Below, in pieces: positions 33,726-47,596 of a stretch of DNA of 64,000 nucleotides. Source of the DNA: Alentia gelatinosa (taxonomy: Eukaryota > Annelida > Polychaeta > Phyllodocida > Polynoidae); assembly GCA_950022655.1 (NCBI GenBank), contig OX465589.1:31969970-32033969 (forward strand). The letters are read 5' to 3'. Within the stretch, counting starts at the first letter, position 1. The number at the start of each line of letters is the position of its first letter. The translations under genes were made by a program, and so were the position numbers. A model generated the notes under the pieces. The model was not told where the DNA came from. It saw only the letters and a program-made list of their open reading frames with translations, and ran no database searches.

Positions 33726-35464
33726 GGCCTACTTAATTGGTCGCTAGTTTATGCAGCGACCTTGATATTGACTGCACTTGTTACTGATAGATTGGCCATC
33801 AACCCCTGTCTGTGCTGAGCTCCTCACTCTCAGTCGGATAGATTGACGTGCCGTACCGTACGCAGAATTTAACTCACTGTCGCCCAAATTATCATAGCCC
33901 AAGACATCTAAGGATGATACGTACCAAATGCGGATATTCACTTCCAGTTAGAATTCAGCCATGAGACTTTAACATTAGTTAGGGACACATATAACCTACG
34001 ATCACCTAAAATATGAAGAAAATCGGCCAATTAGATCTAACGATATTCGTGTTTGAATCTGGTTGTATCAAATGCTGCTCTGGTGGCCAGTGTAGGCCTA
34101 CTTAATTGGTCGCTAGTTTATGCAGCGACCTTGATATTGACTGCACTTGTTACTGATAGATTGGCCATCAACCCCTGTCTGTGCTGAGCTCCTCACTCTC
34201 AGTCAAATAGATTGATGGGCCTTACCTTACGCAGAATTTAACTGACTGTCGTCCAAATTATCATAGCCCAAGACATCTGAGGATGATGCGTACCAAATGC
34301 GGAAATTCACTTCCCGTTGGAATATGGCCATGAAACTTTAACACCAGTTAGGGACACATATAACCTACGATCACCTAAAATATGAAGAAAATCGGCCGCT
34401 TGGATCTAACGACATTCACGTTTGAATATGGTTGTATCAAATGCTGCTCTGGTGGCCAGTGTACTGACGCTGGGTGACTATGATAAGAACTAACGTTTTA
34501 ATTGACAGGTCCTGCCACCTGGTGTATTATGTGAAACCAGGTTCCTCACTACATTCATAACGCCCTTAACATGCCCTCTTCCTGTCAGACTCAGTGGTCT
34601 AGAGGTAGTGTCAGCAAGGGAAACCTATGGTTGAGAGTTCAATCCCCTTCCATGCAGAGCGGTTTTTTTTTCAAGAGTCATGGGTGAGACAGTTAGGCTG
34701 GGTGAGACAGACTCAGGCAGAGTGAGACAGACTCAGGCAGGGTGAGACAGACTCGGGAAGGGTGAGTTGAGACAGACTCAGGCAGGGTGAGACAGACTCT
34801 GGCAGGATGATGAGAGACAGACTCAGGCAGGGTATAAAAGACACGGGCAGGGCGAGATAGGCTTGGGCAGGGTGATGAGAAACAGACTTGGACAATGTGA
34901 GACAGACATGGGCAGGATAATGTGAGACAAACTGGGGCAGGGTGAGACAGAGTCAGGCAGGGTGAGACAGACTCAGGAAGGGTGAGGTGAGACAGAGTCA
35001 GGCAGGGTGATGAGAGACAGACTCAGGCAGGGTATGACAGACTTGGGTAGAGCGACATAGACTTGAGCAGAGTGATGAGAGACAGACTGGGGCAGGGTGA
35101 GACAGACTCACACAGGATGAGACAGACTCAGACAGGGTGAGACAGACTCGGGCAGGGTTAGGTAATACAGACTCAGGCAGGGTGAAACAGACTCGGTCAG
35201 GGTGAAGGGAGACAGACAGAGGGAGGGTATAACAGACATGGGCAGTTTCAGGTTAGACAGACTAGGGTAGGTCGAGACAGACTGGGGCAGGGTAAGTTGA
35301 GACAGACTGGGACAGGGTGAGAAAGACATGGGCAGGATAATGAGAGACAGACTGGGGCAGGGTTAGACAGAGTCAGGCAGGGTGAGACAGACTCGGGAAG
35401 GGTGAGACAATCTCGGGCAGGGTGATGAGAGACAGACTCAGGGAGGGTATGACAGACTCGGGCA
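33726..35464. repeat. Satellite unit 17 (alpha-beta, 1739 bp)
   Basis: Alpha has AACATTAGTT; beta GTCAAATAG. A box at 34595. Confidence 0.93.
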
Positions 35465-37224
35465 GGCCTACTTAATTGGTCGCTAGTTTATGCAGCGACC
35501 TTGATATTGACTGCACTTGTTACTGATAGATTGGCCATCAACCCCTGTCTGTGCTGAGCTCCTCACTCTCAGTCGGATAGATTGATGTGCCGTACCGTAC
35601 GCAGAATTTAACTCACTGTCGCCCAAATTATCATAGCCCAAGACATCTAAGGATGATACGTACCAAATGCGGATATTCACTTCCAGTTAGAATTCAGCCA
35701 TGAGACTTTAACACCAGTTAGGGACACATATAACCTACGACCACCTAAAATATGAAGAAAATCGGCCAATTAGATCTAACGATATTCGTGTTTGAATCTG
35801 GTTGTATCAAATGCTGCTCTGGTGGCCAGTGTAGGCCTACTTAATTGGTCGCTAGTTTATGCAGCGACCTTGATATTGACTGCACTTGTTACTGATAGAT
35901 TGGCCATCAACCCCTGTCTGTGCTGAGCTCCTCACTCTCAGTCGAATAGATTGATGGGCCTTACCTTACGCAGAATTTAACTGACTGTCGTCCAAATTAT
36001 CATAGCCCAAGACATCTGAGGATGATGCGTACCAAATGCGGAAATTCACTTCCCGTTGGAATATGGCCATGAAACTTTAACACCAGTTAGGGACACATAT
36101 AACCTACGATCACCTAAAATATGAAGAAAATCGGCCGCTTGGATCTAACGACATTCACGTTTGAATATGGTTGTATCAAATGCTGCTCTGGTGGCCAGTG
36201 TACTGACGCTGGGTGACTATGATAAGAACTAACGTTTTAATTGACAGGTCCTGCCACCTGGTGTATTATGTGAAACCAGGTTCCTCACTACATTCATAAC
36301 GCCCTTAACATGCCCTCTTCCTGTCAGACTCAGTGGTCTAGAGGTAATGTCAGCAAGGGAAACCTATGGTTGAGAGTTCAATCCCCTTCCATGCAGAGCG
36401 GTTTTTTTTTTCAAGAGTCATGGGTGAGACAGTTAGGCTGGGTGAGACAGACTCAGGCAGAGTGAGACAGACTCAGGCAGGGTGAGACAGACTCGGGAAG
36501 GGTGAGTTGAGACAGACTCAGGCAGGGTGAGACAGACTCTGGCAGGATGATGAGAGACAGACTCAGGCAGGGTATAAAAGACACGGGCAGGGCGAGATAG
36601 GCTTGGGCAGGGTGATGAGAAACAGACTTGGACAATGTGAGACAGACATGGGCAGGATAATGTGAGACAAACTGGGGCAGGGTGAGACAGAGTCAGGCAG
36701 GGTGAGACAGACTCAGGAAGGGTGAGGTGAGACAGAGTCAGGCAGGGTGAGACAGACTTGGGCAGGGTGATGAGAGACAGACTCAGGCAGGGTATGACAG
36801 ACTTGGGTAGAGCGACATAGACTTGAGCAGAGTGATGAGAGACAGACTGGGGCAGGGTGAGACAGACTCACACAGGATGAGACAGACTCAGACAGGGTGA
36901 GACAGACTCGGGCAGGGTTAGGTAATACAGACTCAGGCAGGGTGAAACAGACTCGGTCAGGGTGAGGGGAGACAGACAGAGGGAGGGTATAACAGACATT
37001 GGCAGTTTCAGGTTAGACAGACTAGGGTAGGTCGAGACAGACTGGGGCAGGGTAAGTTGAGACAGACGGGGACAGGGTGAGAAAGACATGGGCAGGATAA
37101 TGAGAGACAGACTGGGGCAGGGTTAGACAGAGTCAGGCAGGGTGAGACAGACTCGGGAAGGGTGAGACAATCTCGGGCAGGGTGATGAGAGACAGACTCA
37201 GGGAGGGTATGACAGACTCGGGCA
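35465..37224. repeat. Satellite unit 18 (alpha-beta, 1760 bp)
   Basis: Alpha has ATTGATGTGCC and CGACCACC. Beta is GTCGAATAG. A box at 36334 with GGTAATGTC and a T run of ten. Minisatellite marks GTGAGGGGAGAC and CATTGGCAG are shared with unit 13. Confidence 0.93.
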
Positions 37225-38963
37225 GGCCTACTTAATTGGTCGCTAGTTTATGCAGCGACCTTGATATTGACTGCACTTGTTACTGATAGATTGGCCATCA
37301 ACCCCTGTCTGTGCTGAGCTCCTCACTCTCAGTCGGATAGATTGACGTGCCGTACCGTACGCAGAATTTAACTCACTGTCGCCCAAATTATCATAGCCCA
37401 AGACATCTAAGGATGATACGTACCAAATGCGGATATTCACTTCCAGTTAGAATTCAGCCATGAGACTTTAACATTAGTTAGGGACACATATAACCTACGA
37501 TCACCTAAAATATGAAGAAAATCGGCCAATTAGATCTAACGATATTCGTGTTTGAATCTGGTTGTATCAAATGCTGCTCTGGTGGCCAGTGTAGGCCTAC
37601 TTAATTGGTCGCTAGTTTATGCAGCGACTTTGATATTGACTGCACTTGTTACTGATAGATTGGCCATCAACCCCTGTCTGTGCTGAGCTCCTCACTCTCA
37701 GTCAAATAGATTGATGGGCTTTACCTTACGCAGAATTTAACTGACTGTCGTCCAAATTATCATAGCCCAAGACATCTGAGGATGATGCGTACCAAATGCG
37801 GAAATTCACTTCCCGTTGGAATATGGCCATGAAACTTTAACACCAGTTAGGGACACATATAACCTACGATCACCTAAAATATGAAGAAAATCGGCCGCTT
37901 GGATCTAACGACATTCACGTTTGAATATGGTTGTATCAAATGCTGCTCTGGTGGCCAGTGTACTGACGCTGGGTGACTATGATAAGAACTAACGTTTTAA
38001 TTGACAGGTCCTGCCACCTGGTGTATTATGTGAAACCAGGTTCCTCACTACATTCATAACGCCCTTAACATGCCTTCTTCCTGTCAGACTCAGTGGTCTA
38101 GAGGTAGTGTCAGCAAGGGAAACCTATGGTTGAGAGTTCAATCCCCTTCCATGCAGAGCGGTTTTTTTTTCAAGAGTCATGGGTGAGACAGTTAGGCTGG
38201 GTGAGACAGACTCAGGCAGAGTGAGACAGACTCAGGCAGGGTGAGACAGACTCGGGAAGGGTGAGTTGAGACAGACTCAGGCAGGGTGAGACAGACTCTG
38301 GCAGGATGATGAGAGACAGACTCAGGCAGGGTATAAAAGACACGGGCAGGGCGAGATAGGCTTGGGCAGGGTGATGAGAAACAGACTTGGACAATGTGAG
38401 ACAGACATGGGCAGGATAATGTGAGACAAACTGGGGCAGGGTGAGACAGAGTCAGGCAGGGTGAGACAGACTCAGGAAGGGTGAGGTGAGACAGAGTCAG
38501 GCAGGGTGATGAGAGACAGACTCAGGCAGGGTATGACAGACTTGGGTAGAGCGACATAGACTTGAGCAGAGTGATGAGAGACAGACTGGGGCAGGGTGAG
38601 ACAGACTCACACAGGATGAGACAGACTCAGACAGGGTGAGACAGACTCGGGCAGGGTTAGGTAATACAGACTCAGGCAGGGTGAAACAGACTCGGTCAGG
38701 GTGAAGGGAGACAGACAGAGGGAGGGTATAACAGACATGGGCAGTTTCAGGTTAGACAGACTAGGGTAGGTCGAGACAGACTGGGGCAGGGTAAGTTGAG
38801 ACAGACTGGGACAGGGTGAGAAAGACATGGGCAGGATAATGAGAGACAGACTGGGGCAGGGTTAGACAGAGTCAGGCAGGGTGAGACAGACTCGGGAAGG
38901 GTGAGACAATCTCGGGCAGGGTGATGAGAGACAGACTCAGGGAGGGTATGACAGACTCGGGCA
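37225..38963. repeat. Satellite unit 19 (alpha-beta, 1739 bp)
   Basis: Alpha AACATTAGTT; beta GCGACTTTG, GTCAAATAG and GGGCTTTACC; next segment CATGCCTTCTTCC as in unit 14. A box at 38094. Confidence 0.93.
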
Positions 38964-40703
38964 GGCCTACTTAATTGGTCGCTAGTTTATGCAGCGACCT
39001 TGATATTGACTGCACTTGTTACTGATAGATTGGCCATCAACCCCTGTCTGTGCTGAGCTCCTCACTCTCAGTCGGATAGATTGACGTGCCGTACCGTACG
39101 CAGAATTTAACTCACTGTCGCCCAAATTATCATAGCCCAAGACATCTAAGGATGATACGTACCAAATGCGGATATTCACTTCCAGTTAGAATTCAGCCAT
39201 GAGACTTTAACACCAGTTAGGGACACATATAACCTACGATCACCTAAAATATGAAGAAAATCGGCCAATTAGATCTAACGATATTCGTGTTTGAATCTGG
39301 TTGTATCAAATGCTGCTCTGGTGGCCAGTGTAGGCCTACTTAATTGGTCGCTAGTTTATGCAGCGACCTTGATATTGACTGCACTTGTTACTGATAGATT
39401 GGCCATCAACCCCTGTCTGTGCTGAGCTCCTCACTCTCAGTCGAATAGATTGATGGGCCTTACCTTACGCAGAATTTAACTGACTGTCGTCCAAATTATC
39501 ATAGCCCAAGACATCTGAGGATGATGCGTACCAAATGCGGAAATTCACTTCCCGTTGGAATATGGCCATGAAACTTTAACACCAGTTAGGGACACATATA
39601 ACCTACGATCACCTAAAATATGAAGAAAATCGGCCGCTTGGATCTAACGACATTCACGTTTGAATATGGTTGTATCAAATGCTGCTCTGGTGGCCAGTGT
39701 ACTGACGCTGGGTGACTATGATAAGAACTAACGTTTTAATTGACAGGTCCTGCCACCTGGTGTATTATGTGAAACCAGGTTCCTCACTACATTCATAACG
39801 CCCTTAACATGCCCTCTTCCTGTCAGACTCAGTGGTCTAGAGGTAATGTCAGCAAGGGAAACCTATGGTTGAGAGTTCAATCCCCTTCCATGCAGAGCGG
39901 TTTTTTTTTTCAAGAGTCATGGGTGAGACAGTTAGGCTGGGTGAGACAGACTCAGGCAGAGTGAGACAGACTCAGGCAGGGTGAGACAGACTCGGGAAGG
40001 GTGAGTTGAGACAGACTCAGGCAGGGTGAGACAGACTCTGGCAGGATGATGAGAGACAGACTCAGGCAGGGTATAAAAGACACGGGCAGGGCGAGATAGG
40101 CTTGGGCAGGGTGATGAGAAACAGACTTGGACAATGTGAGACAGACATGGGCAGGATAATGTGAGACAAACTGGGGCAGGGTGAGACAGAGTCAGGCAGG
40201 GTGAGACAGACTCAGGAAGGGTGAGGTGAGACAGAGTCAGGCAGGGTGATGAGAGACAGACTCAGGCAGGGTATGACAGACTTGGGTAGAGCGACATAGA
40301 CTTGAGCAGAGTGATGAGAGACAGACTGGGGCAGGGTGAGACAGACTCACACAGGATGAGACAGACTCAGACAGGGTGAGACAGACTCGGGCAGGGTTAG
40401 GTAATACAGACTCAGGCAGGGTGAAACAGACTCGGTCAGGGTGAAGGGAGACAGACAGAGGGAGGGTATAACAGACATGGGCAGTTTCAGGTTAGACAGA
40501 CTAGGGTAGGTCGAGACAGACTGGGGCAGGGTAAGTTGAGACAGACTGGGACAGGGTGAGAAAGACATGGGCAGGATAATGAGAGACAGACTGGGGCAGG
40601 GTTAGACAGAGTCAGGCAGGGTGAGACAGACTCGGGAAGGGTGAGACAATCTCGGGCAGGGTGATGAGAGACAGACTCAGGGAGGGTATGACAGACTCGG
40701 GCA
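38964..40703. repeat. Satellite unit 20 (alpha-beta, 1740 bp)
   Basis: Beta GTCGAATAG. A box at 39833 with GGTAATGTC and a T run of ten, as in unit 18: it continues an alternation with the AACATTAGTT units 17, 19 and 21. Confidence 0.93.
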
Positions 40704-42442
40704 GGCCTACTTAATTGGTCGCTAGTTTATGCAGCGACCTTGATATTGACTGCACTTGTTACTGATAGATTGGCCATCAACCCCTGTCTGTGCTGAGCTC
40801 CTCACTCTCAGTCGGATAGATTGACGTGCCGTACCGTACGCAGAATTTAACTCACTGTCGCCCAAATTATCATAGCCCAAGACATCTAAGGATGATACGT
40901 ACCAAATGCGGATATTCACTTCCAGTTAGAATTCAGCCATGAGACTTTAACATTAGTTAGGGACACATATAACCTACGATCACCTAAAATATGAAGAAAA
41001 TCGGCCAATTAGATCTAACGATATTCGTGTTTGAATCTGGTTGTATCAAATGCTGCTCTGGTGGCCAGTGTAGGCCTACTTAATTGGTCGCTAGTTTATG
41101 CAGCGACCTTGATATTGACTGCACTTGTTACTGATAGATTGGCCATCAACCCCTGTCTGTGCTGAGCTCCTCACTCTCAGTCAAATAGATTGATGGGCCT
41201 TACCTTACGCAGAATTTAACTGACTGTCGTCCAAATTATCATAGCCCAAGACATCTGAGGATGATGCGTACCAAATGCGGAAATTCACTTCCCGTTGGAA
41301 TATGGCCATGAAACTTTAACACCAGTTAGGGACACATATAACCTACGATCACCTAAAATATGAAGAAAATCGGCCGCTTGGATCTAACGACATTCACGTT
41401 TGAATATGGTTGTATCAAATGCTGCTCTGGTGGCCAGTGTACTGACGCTGGGTGACTATGATAAGAACTAACGTTTTAATTGACAGGTCCTGCCACCTGG
41501 TGTATTATGTGAAACCAGGTTCCTCACTACATTCATAACGCCCTTAACATGCCCTCTTCCTGTCAGACTCAGTGGTCTAGAGGTAGTGTCAGCAAGGGAA
41601 ACCTATGGTTGAGAGTTCAATCCCCTTCCATGCAGAGCGGTTTTTTTTTCAAGAGTCATGGGTGAGACAGTTAGGCTGGGTGAGACAGACTCAGGCAGAG
41701 TGAGACAGACTCAGGCAGGGTGAGACAGACTCGGGAAGGGTGAGTTGAGACAGACTCAGGCAGGGTGAGACAGACTCTGGCAGGATGATGAGAGACAGAC
41801 TCAGGCAGGGTATAAAAGACACGGGCAGGGCGAGATAGGCTTGGGCAGGGTGATGAGAAACAGACTTGGACAATGTGAGACAGACATGGGCAGGATAATG
41901 TGAGACAAACTGGGGCAGGGTGAGACAGAGTCAGGCAGGGTGAGACAGACTCAGGAAGGGTGAGGTGAGACAGAGTCAGGCAGGGTGATGAGAGACAGAC
42001 TCAGGCAGGGTATGACAGACTTGGGTAGAGCGACATAGACTTGAGCAGAGTGATGAGAGACAGACTGGGGCAGGGTGAGACAGACTCACACAGGATGAGA
42101 CAGACTCAGACAGGGTGAGACAGACTCGGGCAGGGTTAGGTAATACAGACTCAGGCAGGGTGAAACAGACTCGGTCAGGGTGAAGGGAGACAGACAGAGG
42201 GAGGGTATAACAGACATGGGCAGTTTCAGGTTAGACAGACTAGGGTAGGTCGAGACAGACTGGGGCAGGGTAAGTTGAGACAGACTGGGACAGGGTGAGA
42301 AAGACATGGGCAGGATAATGAGAGACAGACTGGGGCAGGGTTAGACAGAGTCAGGCAGGGTGAGACAGACTCGGGAAGGGTGAGACAATCTCGGGCAGGG
42401 TGATGAGAGACAGACTCAGGGAGGGTATGACAGACTCGGGCA
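40704..42442. repeat. Satellite unit 21 (alpha-beta, 1739 bp)
   Basis: Alpha AACATTAGTT, beta GTCAAATAG. A box at 41573. Nearly the same as unit 22. Confidence 0.93.
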
Positions 42443-44181
42443 GGCCTACTTAATTGGTCGCTAGTTTATGCAGCGACCTTGATATTGACTGCACTTGTTA
42501 CTGATAGATTGGCCATCAACCCCTGTCTGTGCTGAGCTCCTCACTCTCAGTCGGATAGATTGACGTGCCGTACCGTACGCAGAATTTAACTCACTGTCGC
42601 CCAAATTATCATAGCCCAAGACATCTAAGGATGATACGTACCAAATGCGGATATTCACTTCCAGTTAGAATTCAGCCATGAGACTTTAACATTAGTTAGG
42701 GACACATATAACCTACGATCACCTAAAATATGAAGAAAATCGGCCAATTAGATCTAACGATATTCGTGTTTGAATCTGGTTGTATCAAATGCTGCTCTGG
42801 TGGCCAGTGTAGGCCTACTTAATTGGTCGCTAGTTTATGCAGCGACCTTGATATTGACTGCACTTGTTACTGATAGATTGGCCATCAACCCCTGTCTGTG
42901 CTGAGCTCCTCACTCTCAGTCAAATAGATTGATGGGCCTTACCTTACGCAGAATTTAACTGACTGTCGTCCAAATTATCATAGCCCAAGACATCTGAGGA
43001 TGATGCGTACCAAATGCGGAAATTCACTTCCCGTTGGAATATGGCCATGAAACTTTAACACCAGTTAGGGACACATATAACCTACGATCACCTAAAATAT
43101 GAAGAAAATCGGCCGCTTGGATCTAACGACATTCACGTTTGAATATGGTTGTATCAAATGCTGCTCTGGTGGCCAGTGTACTGACGCTGGGTGACTATGA
43201 TAAGAACTAACGTTTTAATTGACAGGTCCTGCCACCTGGTGTATTATGTGAAACCAGGTTCCTCACTACATTCATAACGCCCTTAACATGCCCTCTTCCT
43301 GTCAGACTCAGTGGTCTAGAGGTAGTGTCAGCAAGGGAAACCTATGGTTGAGAGTTCAATCCCCTTCCATGCAGAGCGGTTTTTTTTTCAAGAGTCATGG
43401 GTGAGACAGTTAGGCTGGGTGAGACAGACTCAGGCAGAGTGAGACAGACTCAGGCAGGGTGAGACAGACTCGGGAAGGGTGAGTTGAGACAGACTCAGGC
43501 AGGGTGAGACAGACTCTGGCAGGATGATGAGAGACAGACTCAGGCAGGGTATAAAAGACACGGGCAGGGCGAGATAGGCTTGGGCAGGGTGATGAGAAAC
43601 AGACTTGGACAATGTGAGACAGACATGGGCAGGATAATGTGAGACAAACTGGGGCAGGGTGAGACAGAGTCAGGCAGGGTGAGACAGACTCAGGAAGGGT
43701 GAGGTGAGACAGAGTCAGGCAGGGTGATGAGAGACAGACTCAGGCAGGGTATGACAGACTTGGGTAGAGCGACATAGACTTGAGCAGAGTGATGAGAGAC
43801 AGACTGGGGCAGGGTGAGACAGACTCACACAGGATGAGACAGACTCAGACAGGGTGAGACAGACTCGGGCAGGGTTAGGTAATACAGACTCAGGCAGGGT
43901 GAAACAGACTCGGTCAGGGTGAAGGGAGACAGACAGAGGGAGGGTATAACAGACATGGGCAGTTTCAGGTTAGACAGACTAGGGTAGGTCGAGACAGACT
44001 GGGGCAGGGTAAGTTGAGACAGACTGGGACAGGGTGAGAAAGACATGGGCAGGATAATGAGAGACAGACTGGGGCAGGGTTAGACAGAGTCAGGCAGGGT
44101 GAGACAGACTCGGGAAGGGTGAGACAATCTCGGGCAGGGTGATGAGAGACAGACTCAGGGAGGGTATGACAGACTCGGGCA
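42443..44181. repeat. Satellite unit 22 (alpha-beta, 1739 bp)
   Basis: Alpha AACATTAGTT, beta GTCAAATAG. A box at 43312. Looks like a direct copy of unit 21. Confidence 0.93.
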
Positions 44182-45857
44182 GGCCTACTTAATTGGTCGC
44201 TAGTTTATGCAGCGACCTTGATATTGACTGCACTTGTTACTGATAGATTGGCCATCAACCCCTGTCTATGCTGAGCTCCTCACTCTCAGTCGGATAGATT
44301 GACGTGCCGTACCGTACACAGAATTTAAATCACTGTCGCCCAAATTATCATAGCCCAAGACATCTAAGGATGATACGTACCAAATGCGGATATTCACTTC
44401 CAGTTAGAATTCAGCCATGAGACTTTAACACCAGTTAGGGACACATATAACCTACGATCACCTAAAATATGAAGAAAATCGGCCAATTAGATCTAACGAT
44501 ATTCGTGTTTGAATCTGGTTGTATCAAATGCTGCTCTGGTGGCCAGTGTAGGCCTACTTAATTGGTCGCTAGTTTATGCAGCGACCTTGATATTGACTGC
44601 ACTTGTTACTGATAGATTGGCCATCAACCCCTGTCTGTGCTGAGCTCCTCACTCTCAGTCGAATAGATTGATGGGCCTTACCTTACGCAGAATTTAACTG
44701 ACTGTCGTCCAAATTATCATAGCCCAAGACATCTGAGGATGATGCGTACCAAATGCGGAAATTCACTTCCCGTTGGAATATGGCCATGAAACTTTAACAC
44801 CAGTTAGGGACACATATAACCTACGATCACCTAAAATATGAAGAAAATCGGCCGCTTGGATCTAACGACATTCACGTTTGAATATGGTTGTATCAAATGC
44901 TGCTCTGGTGGCCAGTGTACTGACGCTGGGTGACTATGATAAGAACTAACGTTTTAATTGACAGGTCCTGCCACCTGGTGTATTATGTGAAACCAGGTTC
45001 CTCACTACATTCATAACGCCCTTAACATGCCCTCTTCCTGTCAGACTCAGTGGTCTAGAGGTAATGTCAGCAAGGGAAACCTATGGTTGAGAGTTCAATC
45101 CCCTTCCATGCAGAGCGGTTTTTTTTCTTCAAGAGTCATGGGTGAGACAGTTAGGCTGGGTGAGACAGACTCAGGCAGAGTGAGACAGACTCTGGCAGGA
45201 TGATGAGAGACAGACTCAGGCAGGGTATAAAAGACACGGGCAGGGCGAGATAGGCTTGGGCAGGGTGATGCGAAACAGACTTGGACAATGTGAGACAGAC
45301 ATGGGCAGGATAATGTGAGACAAACTGGGGCAGGGTGAGACAGAGTCAGGCAGGGTGAGACAGACTCAGGAAGGGTGAGGTGAGACAGACTTGGGCAGGG
45401 TGATGAGAGACAGACTCAGGCAGGGTATGACAGACTTGGGTAGAGCGACATAGACTTGAGCAGAGTGATGAGAGACAGACTGGGGCAGGGTGAGACAGAC
45501 TCACACAGGATGAGACAGACTTAGACAGGGTGAGACAGACTCGGGCAGGGTTAGGTAATACAGACTCAGGCAGGGTGAAACAGACTCGGTCAGGGTGAAG
45601 GGAGACAGACAGAGGGAGGGTATAACAGACATGGGCAGTTTCAGGTTAGACAGACTAGGGTAGGTCGAGACAGACTGGGGCAGGGTAAGTTGAGACAGAC
45701 GGGGACAGGGTGAGAAAGACATGGGCAGGATAATGAGAGACAGACTGGGGCAGGGTTAGACAGAGTCAGGCAGGGTGAGACAGACTCGGGAAGGGTGAGA
45801 CAATCTCGGGCAGGGTGATGAGAGACAGACTCAGGGAGGATATGACAGACTCGGGCA
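44182..45857. repeat. Satellite unit 23 (alpha-beta, 1676 bp)
   Basis: Alpha has GTCTATGCTG, CGTACACAG and TTTAAATCACTG, all shared with unit 32. The T run is interrupted (TTTTTTTTCTTC). The minisatellite is about 83 bp short, with the same early gap as unit 32 and the shared change GACTTAGACAGG. A box at 45051. Confidence 0.93.
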
Positions 45858-47596
45858 GGCCTACTTAATTGGTCGCTAGTTTATGCAGCGACCTTGATAT
45901 TGACTGCACTTGTTACTGATAGATTGGCCATCAACCCCTGTCTGTGCTGAGCTCCTCACTCTCAGTCGGATAGATTGACGTGCCGTACCGTACGCATAAT
46001 TTAACTCACTGTCGCCCAAATTATCATAGCCCAAGACATCTAAGGATGATACGTACCAAATGCGGATATTCACTTCCAGTTAGAATTCAGCCATGAGACT
46101 TTAACACCAGTTAGGGACACATATAACCTACGATCACCTAAAATATGAAGAAAATCGGCCAATTAGATCTAACGATATTCGTGTTTGAATCTGGTTGTAT
46201 CAAATGCTGCTCTGGTGGCCAGTGTAGGCCTACTTAATTGGTCGCTAGTTTATGCAGCGACCTTGATATTGACTGCACTTGTTACTGATAGATTGGCCAT
46301 CAACCCCTGTCTGTGCTGAGCTCCTCACTCTCAGTCAAATAGATTGATGGGCCTTACCTTACGCAGAATTTAACTGACTGTCGTCCAAATTATCATAGCC
46401 CAAGACATCTGAGGATGATGCGTACCAAATGCGGAAATTCACTTCCCGTTGGAATATGGCCATGAAACTTTAACACCAGTTAGGGACACATATAACCTAC
46501 GATCACCTAAAATATGAAGAAAATCGGCCGCTTAGATCTAACGACATTCACGTTTGAATATGGTTGTATCAAATGCTGCTCTGGTGGCCAGTGTACTGAC
46601 GCTGGGTGACTATGATAAGAACTAACGTTTTAATTGACAGGTCCTGCCACCTGGTGTATTATGTGAAACCAGGTTCCTCACTACATTCATAACGCCCTTA
46701 ACATGCCCTCTTCCTGTCAGACTCAGTGGTCTAGAGGTAGTGTCAGCAAGGGAAACCTATGGTTGAGAGTTCAATCCCCTTCCATGCAGAGCGGTTTTTT
46801 TTTCAAGAGTCATGGGTGAGACAGTTAGGCTGGGTGAGACAGACTCAGGCAGAGTGAGACAGACTCAGGCAGGGTGAGACAGACTCGGGAAGGGTGAGTT
46901 GAGACAGACTCAGGCAGGGTGAGACAGACTCTGGCAGGATGATGAGAGACAGACTCAGGCAGGGTATAAAAGACACGGGCAGGGCGAGATAGGCTTGGGC
47001 AGGGTGATGAGAAACAGACTTGGACAATGTGAGACAGACATGGGCAGGATAATGTGAGACAAACTGGGGCAGGGTGAGACAGAGTCAGGCAGGGTGAGAC
47101 AGACTCAGGAAGGGTGAGGTGAGACAGACTTGGGCAGGGTGATGAGAGACAGACTCAGGCAGGGTATGACAGACTTGGGTAGAGCGACATAGACTTGAGC
47201 AGAGTGATGAGAGACAGACTGGGGCAGGGTGAGACAGACTCACACAGGATGAGACAGACTCAGACAGGGTGAGACAGACTCGGGCAGGGTTAGGTAATAC
47301 AGACTCAGGCAGGGTGAAACAGACTCGGTCAGGGTGAAGGGAGACAGACAGAGGGAGGGTATAACAGACATGGGCAGTTTCAGGTTAGACAGACCTGGGT
47401 AGGTCGAGACAGACTGGGGCAGGGTAAGTTGAGACAGACTGGGACAGGGTGAGAAAGACATGGGCAGGATAATGAGAGACAGACTGGGGCAGGGTTAGAC
47501 AGAGTCAGGCAGGGTGAGACAGACTCGGGAAGGGTGAGACAATCTCGGGCAGGGTGATGAGAGACAGACTCAGGGAGGGTATGACAGACTCGGGCA
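45858..47596. repeat. Satellite unit 24 (alpha-beta, 1739 bp)
   Basis: Alpha has CGCATAATTT, shared only with unit 33. Beta has CGCTTAGATC and the minisatellite has ACAGACCTGGG, both shared with unit 25. A box at 46727. Confidence 0.93.
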
